The position numbers and the translations under genes were made by a program. From assembly GCF_024758005.1 (NCBI RefSeq), contig NZ_CP103288.1:1922001-1986000 (forward strand): a stretch of DNA of 64,000 bases, written 5' to 3'. Origin of the DNA: Pseudarthrobacter sp. NS4 (GTDB lineage: Bacteria; Actinomycetota; Actinomycetes; Actinomycetales; Micrococcaceae). The notes beneath the pieces were generated by a model, which had not been told where the DNA came from, searched no databases, and saw nothing but the letters and a program-made list of their open reading frames with translations. Positions 44,764 to 53,590 of the stretch are shown here, one piece after another. Each line of letters opens with the position of its first letter. Within the stretch, counting starts at the first letter, position 1.

Positions 44764-45225
44764 ACCAGGTCCTGCAGGTCAGCTGATAACCGGGCAATCA
44801 TTGACTGGACCAGTCCGACCAGCGGTCCAATGGGATTTCCCCGAGGGAGTATGCCAGGTCATCTAGTGATCGCGACCAGCGATGCGTTCCAAATCCGGCT
44901 TCTAAAGGGGCGGGTTCACGGTCCAGGGTGTGTTCGCCGGGTCGCGGATCCTGTCGATACTGGAGTCCGCAGCCAGTGGTGCGAACCAGCCGTTCCAATC
45001 GGTGGTTTCCGGGCCGGCAGTGGAAAATAGCTCGAAGGTCTCGCCACGGCTTATCTCTTAAAAGTGGCTCCAGCCTTCACGCCGGAGTCCAGGCCAGCAC
45101 TCTGCTCCAGTCGGGGAAGCCCAATACGCAGCCCTCTCCCCTGCCCATTTTCAAACGCCCATAACGGATCTTTTGTTAACCTGCCCAGGACTGAACAAGC
45201 CCCTGCTTCCTGCCGCACGGGAGCT
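44764..45225. other. intergenic, no gene seen
   Basis: About 460 bases between the enoyl-reductase-like gene and the small helix-turn-helix gene. No frame with good composition; no hairpin I can support. Confidence 0.4.
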
Positions 45226-45441
45226 CTATTGCTGTACATCGCCGTCGAGGCGGCGGAGGGTTTCAAGTCGTTGCTTCGTCAGTTCAATGTCGGTGGAATT
45301 GACCATATCGGCCGTGCCGGGTCGGCTCGGGGAGCGCCGCAGCTGACCGCTGTTGAGCATTGCCAGTACTTGGTTGACGTCGATGTTCAGCGCCCTGGCT
45401 GCCTGTTCGATGGTGAGGTATTGGTGGTAGCGGCGAGTCAC
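45226..45441 (-). CDS. small helix-turn-helix (excisionase-like) protein
   Basis: A 71-residue protein whose first half (YLTIEQAARALNIDVNQVLA) is a MerR/excisionase-type helix-turn-helix. The second half is charged and helical. Such proteins occur as excisionases of integrating elements and as minor regulators. A resolvase fragment lies 440 bases away, which fits old mobile DNA. Confidence 0.6.
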   Translation of the reverse strand: MTRRYHQYLTIEQAARALNIDVNQVLAMLNSGQLRRSPSRPGTADMVNSTDIELTKQRLETLRRLDGDVQQ

Positions 45442-45876
45442 ATCGCACTCCCGGTGGGGTTGTAGCTTGAATGGGGGGATTGAAGCGGGTCGGCGCGGGG
45501 ATGTGGTGGCAGGGCCTGGGCAATCAATGAAGTTTCAGCCGCCGCCCGGCGCCGAGTTGGGGGCTAACGTGGGGGAGTCTGCGTCCAGATCTTCCATTCG
45601 GCACTCCCGCCATTTCCCAGTACCTCAACCAAAGGCCTTCAATGCTGGTGATGTTGAGTTCTATCAAGCCCGATGCGGTCTGCCGTGCACTCACACTGCT
45701 ACCTGATCATCCTGGCGGGCAGCGCCTGCCTATTGATCAGTATACTTACTAATTAGAGGGTACGGGTTTGCGGTGCGTCAGCCAACAGGGAGTGCAGAAT
45801 TTTTGGCCGGGGAGCGCCTCTGCCCTGTTTGCCGACAAGTTCGGTTAGGGGGTGCGGGGAGATGACGTGAAGTGCT
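45442..45876. other. intergenic, no gene seen
   Basis: About 435 bases with an AT-rich patch at 45735-45765 (including TATACTTACTAATTAG). No gene is supported. The patch could be a promoter. Confidence 0.35.
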
Positions 45877-46068
45877 TCACTCAAGCTTGGCGTGGCGCAG
45901 GTACTGATAGACGGTCTCCCTGCTGATGCCGTAGTCACGGGCAAGGGCGGCTTTCGGCACACCGTTGCCGGCGCGCTGAACCAGCTCGGCCGCCGGTTCC
46001 GGTGTGAGGGTCTTTTTCCGCCCTTGGTAGGCGCCGCGCTGCTTGGCCAAGGCGATGCCCTCTGGGCG
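45877..46068 (-). pseudogene. serine resolvase C-terminal fragment
   Basis: The frame ends with EGIALAKQRGAYQGRKKTLT, then ALARDYGISRETVYQYLRHA: the linker and helix-turn-helix of Tn3-type resolvases. The N-terminal catalytic domain with its Ser is missing; the frame upstream of 46068 is unrelated. Remnant of a transposon or integron-type element. Confidence 0.8.
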
Positions 46069-46491
46069 ACAACGCCAAGCGAGTCGGATCTCTGGAATCG
46101 GCACCGCTAGTGATCGATCTGTCCGGCGCCGGCGGGCCCAGTGCATCCAGCCACTAATCCCCACGGGGAAGTTTGGGTCACCGAACACGAGGTATCGCGC
46201 CCATAGCAGAAATGACGCCTCTGAAGCTGCTCAATCTTGCAGACAGCAGTGTTTCCCGGGCGCCGATGCGCACTGGAGCCAATCTCATAAAGGGGACGGG
46301 ATGGCCCGCCGGCCGGCCGAATAGGACTGTCCCAATTCTGAATCTACCTGAGTTGTAAAAAGAAGGTTGTTCCCAGGGCTGGCCCGTGCCGTTAGGGTGA
46401 TCACGGGCGGTGTCGATGAAGAATCGCCCGGTTGGGTGATCAGGTGCCGGTAACGGAGCTGATCCTAGCGATTCGATTCTCGGGAGGAAGC
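46069..46491. other. intergenic upstream of the repeat peptide
   Basis: No gene. It includes the 5' region of the peptide operon; a GGGAGGAAGC ribosome-binding sequence ends just before 46492. Confidence 0.4.
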
Positions 46492-46767
46492 ATGACCAGT
46501 CCAGAGCAGGATCCAAGCCAGCAGGAAGGCCCCGCGGACGGCGGCGCGGACGGCGTCCCCGGCATGCATGATGGAGGTGCCGACGGTGGGGCTGACAGCG
46601 GTGCCGACGGAGGAGCTGACAGCGGTGCCGACGGAGGAGCTGACAGCGGTGCCGACGGAGGAGCTGACAGCGGTGCCGACGGAGGAGCTGACAGCGGTGC
46701 CGACGGAGGAGCTGACAGCGGTGCCGACGGCGGAGCCGATGGGGGAGCCGCAGAACGGGGCATCTAA
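46492..46767 (+). CDS. GAD(G/S)-repeat peptide, candidate modified-peptide precursor
   Basis: A 91-residue peptide. Residues 1-28 are a leader-like segment (MTSPEQDPSQQEGPADGG and on to PGMHDGG). Then the four-residue motif G-A-D-(G/S) repeats to near the C-terminus AAERGI. At DNA level, six 24-base units (46576-46719) encode GADGGADS, plus a variant seventh. GGGAGG precedes ATG 46492. There are no Cys, Trp, Tyr, Phe or Lys residues. It is followed after 3 bases by a JmjC/cupin oxygenase. I infer a substrate for Asp hydroxylation; unproven. Confidence 0.7.
   Translation: MTSPEQDPSQQEGPADGGADGVPGMHDGGADGGADSGADGGADSGADGGADSGADGGADSGADGGADSGADGGADSGADGGADGGAAERGI
46576..46743 (+). repeat. 24-base tandem repeat encoding GADGGADS
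   Basis: Seven head-to-tail units: unit 1 (46576-46599) differs at two bases, units 2-6 (46600-46719) are identical, and unit 7 (46720-46743) is divergent. The near-identity suggests recent expansion by slippage or selection to keep the repeats alike. Confidence 0.9.
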
Positions 46768-46770
46768 ATT

Positions 46771-47976
46771 TTGAGCACCACCCGCACGGACTTTCAGGAC
46801 CCCGGCGCACTGGAAAGCGGCGGGGTCCTGGAGACACGCCTGATTAACATTGGCCGTGAGAGGTTCGCCGGCGACGTCTGGGGGCGCACGGCGCTGCTCA
46901 CGCGTGGCGCCGGTGACTTCTCCGATCTGTTCTCTGCCGAGGCTGTCGACGAACTGATCTCGCGCCGTGGACTGCGCACACCTTTTCTCCGCGTTGCCAA
47001 GGGCGGTTCTACATTTCCCGACTCGTCATTCACCTCTCCCGCCGGCGTCGGCGCCACCATCTCTGACCAGCTCGACGACACAGCGCTTTGGCGCAAATTC
47101 GCGGACGGTGCCACGCTGGTGCTGCAGGCTCTGCACCGCACATGGGAGCCGGTCTCGGACTTCAGCAGCAGGCTGAGCACAGAGCTGGGACATCCGGTGC
47201 AGGCCAATGCCTACATCACGCCGCCTCAGAACCGTGGATTCGACGATCACTATGACGTGCACGACGTCTTCGTCCTGCAGATCGAAGGGACCAAGCGCTG
47301 GATCATCCACGAGCCGGTTCACCGCGACCCCTTGCGTAATCAGCCCTGGACTGACCGCCGCTCCGCCGTGGCCGAGGCCGCGAAAGGCGATGCCCATATT
47401 GACACCGTGCTTGAGCCAGGGGATGTCCTCTACCTGCCGCGTGGCTGGTTGCACGCCGCCCAGGCGCAGGGCGAGGTCTCCATCCACCTCACGCTCGGAA
47501 TCCACAGTTGGACCCGCTACGCGTTGGCCGAACAGCTCGCGCAGGCCGCGCTTGCAGCGCTGTGCGATGATCCCGAGATGCGCCGTACGTTGCCGTTGGG
47601 TGTCGACGGGCCGGGTGCGGAGCTCGACGTCGTCCGTGAGCGCCTCGCCGCTGCTGTCGGTGAGGCTGAAACCAGTTCTTTGTTCCACTGCATCCGGCGA
47701 GGTCAGGGCCGGCCGGCACCGCTGGGACCGTTGGCCCAGCTCGCGGCTGTCGACGGCCTGGGCCCCGAGTCCGTGGTCCGGCTTCGCGATGCACTGGAAG
47801 CACGGCTGGAGGGATTGCGCCTGACCACGCGCGTGGGTTGGCACGACTTCCCAGCGACCGATCTGCCGTCTGTAACGCGCCTGCTCGACGGGGAGCTTCA
47901 CATCGCGGGTGATCTCGGCGTCGAACTCGTTGAAAGACTGCTGCGCGCGGGGGTCCTCGTTCCCGTTGAACAGTAA
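46771..47976 (+). CDS. JmjC/cupin-4 family 2-oxoglutarate oxygenase
   Basis: A 401-residue protein of the JmjC-like cupin group that includes the ribosomal oxygenase YcfD/RoxA. GFDDHYDVHDVFVLQIEGTK carries the HxD iron ligands and the strand that follows; VLYLPRGWLHAAQAQGEVSI carries the distal His. A C-terminal helical part of about 170 residues follows. Family members hydroxylate protein or peptide side chains. Start is TTG 46771, only 3 bases after the repeat peptide, so the two are co-translated. The peptide is the natural candidate substrate. Confidence 0.82.
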   Translation: MSTTRTDFQDPGALESGGVLETRLINIGRERFAGDVWGRTALLTRGAGDFSDLFSAEAVDELISRRGLRTPFLRVAKGGSTFPDSSFTSPAGVGATISDQLDDTALWRKFADGATLVLQALHRTWEPVSDFSSRLSTELGHPVQANAYITPPQNRGFDDHYDVHDVFVLQIEGTKRWIIHEPVHRDPLRNQPWTDRRSAVAEAAKGDAHIDTVLEPGDVLYLPRGWLHAAQAQGEVSIHLTLGIHSWTRYALAEQLAQAALAALCDDPEMRRTLPLGVDGPGAELDVVRERLAAAVGEAETSSLFHCIRRGQGRPAPLGPLAQLAAVDGLGPESVVRLRDALEARLEGLRLTTRVGWHDFPATDLPSVTRLLDGELHIAGDLGVELVERLLRAGVLVPVEQ

Positions 47977-48892
47977 TCTAGACAGTGACGCCACAGTGGC
48001 GGCCACGGAGCGCTTCTTCTGCTCTGAAGGCGCCCGGTTGCGCGGAGACCCGATTGCAGGCACAGCGTCGCACGGCGTCGTCTGGGTCCTCATCGAGTAC
48101 CGGGGCGGCTGGCCTCTAAATGGCTTCGAAGGGCTTGATCTCGAGCCTGAGACCAAAGCACTCGTGCTCTCCGCCGCGAAGGCGGCGCGGGCGCGGGTGC
48201 TGCTGGTGAGACGGCCCGGCCCCCGCCGCCGTGAGGGTCAGAGCCATTGGGCAGTACTGCACCATGAGGATTCGGGCGAATATCGTCAACAATGGGGAAC
48301 GTGGGGCAAGGATGAGGATCTGGCGGAGATTGCCAGAGCCCTCAGCCTCCCCGGAACGCCCGGCTATCCGCCCGTCATCCTGGTCTGCACTCACAGTCAA
48401 CATGACCAATGCTGTGCAGTGTGGGGACGGCCGGTGGGACGTGCGCTGAGTGAGCGGTGGCCGGAGCTTGTGTGGGAATGTTCGCATGTAGGAGGTGACA
48501 GGTTCGCAGCCAACGTCGTGGTTGCACCCGACGGTGTCTACTACGGAAATCTGGACGTGGAGTCGTCCGTAGCCACGATCGAAGAACACCTCGCGGGCCG
48601 TATCCACGCAAAGCATTTGCGCGGATACACGGATCTCTTCCCAGCACAGCAGACCGCTATCGGGGCCACGATCAGGCGTTTCGGCCCGGCCGGCCGGAAT
48701 GACTACAGGGTTGTCGAGACCTCCCGCGACGGTGATCATTGGCGGATCCACATCACCGGCTGCCCGCCTCACCCGGCGCGTATCGACGTCGAACTGCATG
48801 CTCACCGCGGCCCGCCGTGCCGGTTGACCTGCCGCGGACCGGCAATGAGTTCGGCCATGGTCTACGAGCTCATTTCGATCCGCGCAGTCTAA
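47966..48892 (+). CDS. sucrase/ferredoxin-like protein
   Basis: About 308 residues. GTASHGVVWVLIEYRGGWPL is the N-terminal block; VCTHSQHDQCCAVWGRPVG and WECSHVGGDRFAANVVV are the thioredoxin-like ferredoxin part with its Cys/His cluster ligands. This is the Suc_Fer-like family, thought to hold a [2Fe-2S] cluster. TTG 47966 overlaps the oxygenase gene by 11 bases; GTG 47996 is an alternative. It is third in the peptide-oxygenase unit and may act as a redox partner, which is inferred. Confidence 0.8.
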   Translation: MNSNLDSDATVAATERFFCSEGARLRGDPIAGTASHGVVWVLIEYRGGWPLNGFEGLDLEPETKALVLSAAKAARARVLLVRRPGPRRREGQSHWAVLHHEDSGEYRQQWGTWGKDEDLAEIARALSLPGTPGYPPVILVCTHSQHDQCCAVWGRPVGRALSERWPELVWECSHVGGDRFAANVVVAPDGVYYGNLDVESSVATIEEHLAGRIHAKHLRGYTDLFPAQQTAIGATIRRFGPAGRNDYRVVETSRDGDHWRIHITGCPPHPARIDVELHAHRGPPCRLTCRGPAMSSAMVYELISIRAV

Positions 48893-49258
48893 AGGACGGG
48901 TTTACCGAAGGCAGTTCGTTTGTCGGTGAGTCGACGAAGGTTCCAATCGACCCGGCGACCCAGGCCTCGAGCACCGCAGCGGCTGGCAGCGCTGACCGAA
49001 AAGCGCGTTCGGCACAACTGAGAACTGCCGCGCCCCCTGAAGTGAGGGCACGGCAGTCGCTTGGAGTCGCTTAGAATCTGCAAAAAGGCGGCGTGTGCAA
49101 TGCGCACACGTTGGTCGTTGAACTCGGTCGTACATTGGCCGAACGGGCTCGGATTCCGCGTGTTTCCACGGGTGCCCGGTGTTAGCCAGGGCTGGAATGC
49201 AGTTCGAGTCCCACCTCGAACACGGATGCCTGTTGGGGACCCCCTCCTTTACCTCGGA
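48893..49258. other. intergenic with repeat R2 copy B
   Basis: No gene. It contains repeat R2 copy B and its hairpin. It separates convergent genes. Confidence 0.5.
49092..49223. repeat. intergenic repeat R2, copy B
   Basis: Counterpart of 21903-22038 in the same orientation. It begins with the hairpin CGTGTGC-aatgc-GCACACG (a different sequence, same position and form) and then, after about 40 bases, shares GGATTCCGC and GGGCTGGAATGCAGTTCGAG with copy A. Confidence 0.7.
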
Positions 49259-50473
49259 CTAGTTGCTGAGGTAGCCGTTCGGGTCCAGGACATACTTCGT
49301 GGCGGCTCCGGCATCGAATTCCGCGTAGCCCCGCGGGGCATCCTGGAGCGAAATGGCCGTGGCGTTGACCGCCTTGGCGATCTGGATCCTGTCATGCAGG
49401 ATCGCCATCATCAGCTGCCGGTTGTACTTCATCACCGGGCACTGGCCGGTCGCGAAGGAGAGGGACTTCGCCCAGCCCGTGCCCAGGGACAGGGACAGGC
49501 TGCCCTTCTGGGCCGCCTCGTCCGCGGCACCCGGATCCCCGGTGACATAAAGGCCAGGAATGCCCAGGGACCCGCCGGCGGCGGTGAGGTCCATCAGCGA
49601 GTTGAGTACGGTGGCCGGTGCCTCCTGGGCCCCGGCGCCGTGTCCGCGTGCCTCGAAACCTACCGCGTCGATACCGGCATCGACCTCCCGGACGCCGAGA
49701 AGCTGCTCGATCTGGTCAGCAGGGTCGCCGTTAGCGACATTGACGGTTCCGCAGCCAAAGGACCGGGCCTGGGCCAAGCGATCCTCATTGAGATCCCCAA
49801 CGATGACGACCGCGGCCCCGAGCAGTTGGGCGCTGGCCGCTGCGGCAAGCCCCACCGGACCGGCCCCTGCGACATAGACGGTGGACCCAACACCGACGCC
49901 TGCCGTGACAGCCCCGTGGAAACCGGTCGGGAGGATGTCCGAGAGCATGGTCAGGTCCATGATCTTCTCCAGAGCCTGGTCCCGATCGGGGAAGCGCAAC
50001 AGGTTCCAGTCCGCGTAGGGGACCAGGACGAACTCCGCCTGCCCGCCGACCCATCCGCCCATGTCGACATAGCCGTAGGCGGACCCGGGACGGTCCGGGT
50101 TCACGTTCAGGCAGATCCCGGTCTTGCGCTCCTTGCAGTTCCGGCAGCGCCCGCAGGAGATGTTGAAGGGGACCGAGACGATGTCCCCGACCTTGATGAA
50201 CTCAACGTCGGGCCCGGTCTCGATGACTTCCCCGGTGATCTCGTGCCCCAGGACGAGACCGGCCGGGGCGGTCGTGCGACCACGAACCATGTGCTGGTCC
50301 GAGCCGCAGATGTTGGTGCTCACCGTGCGCAGGATGACCCCGTGCGGGACCTTCCGGCCGACATTGATGGGATTGACGCCGGGGCCGGCCTGCAGTTCAA
50401 AGCTGGGATACGGGGTATCGATGATTTCCACGATCCCCGGCGCCTTGTATGCAACGGCTTTGTTACCTGACAT
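49259..50473 (-). CDS. fdhA: glutathione-independent formaldehyde dehydrogenase
   Basis: A 404-residue zinc dehydrogenase. STNICGSDQHMVRGRT carries the catalytic zinc Cys, GHEITGEV the His/Glu, CGRCRNCKERKTGIC the structural zinc, and VYVAGAGPVGLAAAASAQLL the NAD motif. It matches Pseudomonas-type FdhA, which oxidises formaldehyde to formate without glutathione. ATG 50473 has AGGAG upstream. It is downstream of the demethylase pair, which would release formaldehyde. Confidence 0.88.
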   Translation of the reverse strand: MSGNKAVAYKAPGIVEIIDTPYPSFELQAGPGVNPINVGRKVPHGVILRTVSTNICGSDQHMVRGRTTAPAGLVLGHEITGEVIETGPDVEFIKVGDIVSVPFNISCGRCRNCKERKTGICLNVNPDRPGSAYGYVDMGGWVGGQAEFVLVPYADWNLLRFPDRDQALEKIMDLTMLSDILPTGFHGAVTAGVGVGSTVYVAGAGPVGLAAAASAQLLGAAVVIVGDLNEDRLAQARSFGCGTVNVANGDPADQIEQLLGVREVDAGIDAVGFEARGHGAGAQEAPATVLNSLMDLTAAGGSLGIPGLYVTGDPGAADEAAQKGSLSLSLGTGWAKSLSFATGQCPVMKYNRQLMMAILHDRIQIAKAVNATAISLQDAPRGYAEFDAGAATKYVLDPNGYLSN

Positions 50474-50714
50474 TGAATGGCTCCTGTGGGTTGTCGGTCG
50501 GACCCTCACGGTGATTTTGGCCGCATCAGACTGTCGGAGGCAGTCGTTGTCAGCTTTCGTGAAGGAAGTTGGGTCGGTTGATACGTGCAGCGCGTACCGT
50601 TTTGGGCAAGGAAGCGTTCAGGCGGACCGTCACAATGGATGGGGGTTTGTGGCCGGCATCTTCTGCCGTGAAAACAATCCCTAATGCTGTCCGGCCTGGA
50701 GCAGCTGGAAGCCG

Positions 50715-52130
50715 CTAGGCATCAATCACCAAATCGGTCCGCGCGGTGGAGCAGCAGGGCAGGAACTTGCCTGCATCGATTTCCCGTGCCCGGATCCCGC
50801 CCTGGTGGTTCATCTCCACCTCTCCGGAAAGCTTGACTACCTTGCAGGAGCCGCACATGCCTTCCTTGCAGTTCGCGCCGATCCTGACGCCCGCACGCTG
50901 GGCCGCCTCGAGGATGTGTTCGGCGGGGTCGACGCGCACATTGATGCCGGTGCGCATGAAGGACATGGTGAGGCTTCCCGTTCCGACCGTGTCGAAGCTC
51001 GAGGCATCAGGGGACACGGCCTCCGGCCCCACGTCCCGACTGCCGCCGGAGGCTTCGGAATAGGACGCGTCCGAGTCGACGGTTTCCAGCGGCAGCCCCG
51101 TGGCCTTCAGGGTTCCCTCGGTGTCGTAGCCGGGTTCGTAGAGCCCGAACGCGGTGGGCTGGCTTTCATAGTAGTCCTCGGCGGACTCGGCGATTTCCTC
51201 GGCGATTTCCTCCGCGATGTCCGCTGCAAGGGCAACTTCAGCCTGGTATTCAAGGAGCGTCTGGCGGTCGCCAGAGAAGAATTCCATGTAGATGGAGGTG
51301 TCATCGACGCCGACCTTCTTGAGGAGCTCGGTGGCGGTGTTCAGGTAACCCTCGGGGCCGCAGGCATAGACCTGGCGGCCGTTGGCATCCGGGGCAACCT
51401 CGTCGAGCATGGCCGCCGTCAGCCTTCCGCTGAGCCATTCCCACCCCTCGGGTTTGTTGCGGTCGCCCAGGGAGTAGAAGACCTTGACTCGCGAGTCCAC
51501 GGAGGCGATGTAGGCCAGCTCCTCGTGGAAGGCATAGCCTCCGGCCTCCGCTCCGTGGTAAAGCACCACAACATCGGCCTGTCCGGGCAGGGAGTGGATG
51601 GTCCGCACCATCGACATGATGGGGGTGATGCCTGCACCGGCGGCCAGCAATAGGTACCGTGCCCGGCGGTCGGCATCGGGCAGGTGGAATGCCCCGACCG
51701 GTCCGAGCATCTCGAGGACGGTGCCAGGTTTGACGTTCTCGTGCACCCACGGTGAGACCAGTCCCGTGGCGTCGCGTTTGACTGTGATGTTGAAGGTCCA
51801 CGGCTGGGTGGGTGAACTGGACAGCGAGTAGCTGCGGTCCACCGGATCCTGGTCCTCGCCGTTCACGGGAAAGGCGACGTTCACGTACTGGCCCGCACGG
51901 AACGCCAGGGGTGCACCGTCGCAGCGGCGGAACACGAAGGTCATCATGCCGCCCACCTCGGGAATGGTCTCGACACATTCCGCCATGAACTCCTGCGGGT
52001 GCCACGGGCCCAATGCGTGGGCGGCCCGGGCGGGTGCCTCGTTGCTGCCCATCACCCTGTTCCACGGCATCTCAAGACCGCGAATGCGCTGCGGCTCCTG
52101 GATTGCCGTCTCAGTGCGGAGTTCAATCAT
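50715..52130 (-). CDS. Rieske demethylase reductase (GbcB-like)
   Basis: A 471-residue electron-transfer protein. FAD part: DRSYSLSSSPTQPW; NAD part: AAGAGITPIMSMV and VYACGPEGYL. A long acidic linker (about residues 310-385) leads to a C-terminal [2Fe-2S] domain (CKEGMCGSCKVVKLSGEVEM, then CCS). Order is FAD-NAD-ferredoxin, the reverse of BenC. ATG 52130 overlaps the upstream oxygenase stop (ATGA). It passes electrons from NADH to that oxygenase. Confidence 0.87.
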   Translation of the reverse strand: MIELRTETAIQEPQRIRGLEMPWNRVMGSNEAPARAAHALGPWHPQEFMAECVETIPEVGGMMTFVFRRCDGAPLAFRAGQYVNVAFPVNGEDQDPVDRSYSLSSSPTQPWTFNITVKRDATGLVSPWVHENVKPGTVLEMLGPVGAFHLPDADRRARYLLLAAGAGITPIMSMVRTIHSLPGQADVVVLYHGAEAGGYAFHEELAYIASVDSRVKVFYSLGDRNKPEGWEWLSGRLTAAMLDEVAPDANGRQVYACGPEGYLNTATELLKKVGVDDTSIYMEFFSGDRQTLLEYQAEVALAADIAEEIAEEIAESAEDYYESQPTAFGLYEPGYDTEGTLKATGLPLETVDSDASYSEASGGSRDVGPEAVSPDASSFDTVGTGSLTMSFMRTGINVRVDPAEHILEAAQRAGVRIGANCKEGMCGSCKVVKLSGEVEMNHQGGIRAREIDAGKFLPCCSTARTDLVIDA

Positions 52131-53431
52131 GCCAAGTGCTCCTGCACGCGCTGAACGTACCAGTTGATGAACGCCTCGACCTGGTATTCGCTCTTCATGT
52201 AAGGGCCGGGCTCGTAGGCGGGGCTGCTGGCGCCCTTCTGGCACAGCTCCACGAACGCCTTGTCCTGCAGATTTGTCTGCTTCCAGGTGTAGGTGAGTTT
52301 CTCAAGATCGTAATCGACGCCTTCCTCGGCGTCGTCAGCCACCAGCCACGTGGTGCGTACCAGGGTTTGGTGTTCGTTGACGGGGAAGACGGCGAACGTG
52401 ATGACGTGGTCCCCCTGGAAATGGAACCAGCTGTTGGGCTGCAGGTGCATCGAGCAGCGGCCAAGGCGGAAGTCCCGCAAGTCACCGAGCAGCTTCTTGG
52501 AGAGCCTGCGCCCATCGGGGGAGAACGATTCGCCTTCACCGTCGAGCGATTCCCGTGAGATGCGGATTCCCGCTACGCGCGTGTCAAGCTCCTCGACGAC
52601 CTCGTAGGGAAGGCCATAGCGGCGGCAACGCTCCTCGAGCGAGGCCTGCGCTTCCTTGTTGCGGTCCCACACTTCCTCGAGGTGGGCCGGGATCAGCCCC
52701 TCCGTCAGGCCCCAGGTGGGAAAGAGGGAACAGGCGAGCTCCGGGTGGCCGTCGCAGTGGTAGCACTCACGGTTGTTCTCCATGACGAGCTTCCAGTTGC
52801 CCTCTTCGATGATGTTCTGCTGGTAGGCGATTTTCGTCTTCGACAGATCGTGGGGTGCGAGGTAAGGCTCAAAGATCTTAGAGGTTTCGTCGAAATCCGC
52901 CGGCGGTTCATCCGCAATGCAGACGAAGATGAGTCCGGCGACCATGCGGCTGTGGGCCCGCTTGAGGCCGAAGCAGCCCTTGTCGAACTTCGTTTCCCCA
53001 GGTGCCGAGGCGTGGATCAGATTGCCGTCGGGCGAGTAGGTCCAGGAGTGGTAGCCGCAGACCAGGTTGCCTGTTGACCCCGAGGGTTCGGTCAGGACGC
53101 GGGCGCCGCGGTGGCGGCACACGTTGTGCAGGACGTTCACGCCGCCGTCGTCGTTATGCAGCACGATCAGGGAGTAGGGCCCGTAGTCGACGGTGACGTA
53201 GTCGCCCGGCTCCGGGAGCTCGGCGATGCTGGCGGCAAAGATCCAGTGCTGGCCAAAAATGGCCTGCATGTCGACGTTGAAAATCGTCGGATCAGTGTAA
53301 AAGGGTGCATCGAGGGAATATCCCGCACGCCGGAGATGGAACAACTCGGAGATCTCCGCCAGCTGCTCTGCAGGCAATGATGAAGCGAGTTTTCCGCGGG
53401 CGTTGAGGGACAAGTTCACTGGAACAGACAT
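52127..53431 (-). CDS. Rieske non-haem iron N-demethylase (GbcA-like)
   Basis: A 434-residue oxygenase. Rieske ligands are C105, H107, C125 and H128 (NVCRHRGARV, then VCGYHSWTY). The catalytic iron region is ENNRECYHCDGHPELA. It resembles the glycine betaine/stachydrine demethylase class that removes an N-methyl group as formaldehyde. ATG 53431 has GGGAGGAAAA upstream. The exact substrate (glycine betaine, stachydrine, carnitine-like) is not resolved. The fdhA neighbour supports a demethylase. Confidence 0.87.
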   Translation of the reverse strand: MSVPVNLSLNARGKLASSLPAEQLAEISELFHLRRAGYSLDAPFYTDPTIFNVDMQAIFGQHWIFAASIAELPEPGDYVTVDYGPYSLIVLHNDDGGVNVLHNVCRHRGARVLTEPSGSTGNLVCGYHSWTYSPDGNLIHASAPGETKFDKGCFGLKRAHSRMVAGLIFVCIADEPPADFDETSKIFEPYLAPHDLSKTKIAYQQNIIEEGNWKLVMENNRECYHCDGHPELACSLFPTWGLTEGLIPAHLEEVWDRNKEAQASLEERCRRYGLPYEVVEELDTRVAGIRISRESLDGEGESFSPDGRRLSKKLLGDLRDFRLGRCSMHLQPNSWFHFQGDHVITFAVFPVNEHQTLVRTTWLVADDAEEGVDYDLEKLTYTWKQTNLQDKAFVELCQKGASSPAYEPGPYMKSEYQVEAFINWYVQRVQEHLA

Positions 53432-53590
53432 AATTTTCCTCCCGGGGGGCCTGGGTAGTGTGCAATTCGTTGGGACCACGGGTGGTGGGTGCAACTGGAG
53501 TAGCCAAAAAAGTTTGTAGTCATGAGATTAGACACAATTGACCTGCAACAAAAGCGCAAGATTCAGAAGATAACCATGCATAATAGGTGC

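Noticed and set aside
46576..46743. Possible CRISPR array
   Set aside because: The 24-base units are head-to-tail with no spacers and encode a peptide with a good start and ribosome-binding site.
46178..46837. Long minus-strand frame rich in Arg/His/Cys across the repeat array
   Set aside because: It is the antisense shadow of the GAD repeats (CQLLRRHR periodicity mirrors the 24-base unit).
21903..49223. Calling the interval a proven integrated island
   Set aside because: The flanking R2 repeats are suggestive, but there is no integrase, no complete tRNA and no composition break that I can measure.
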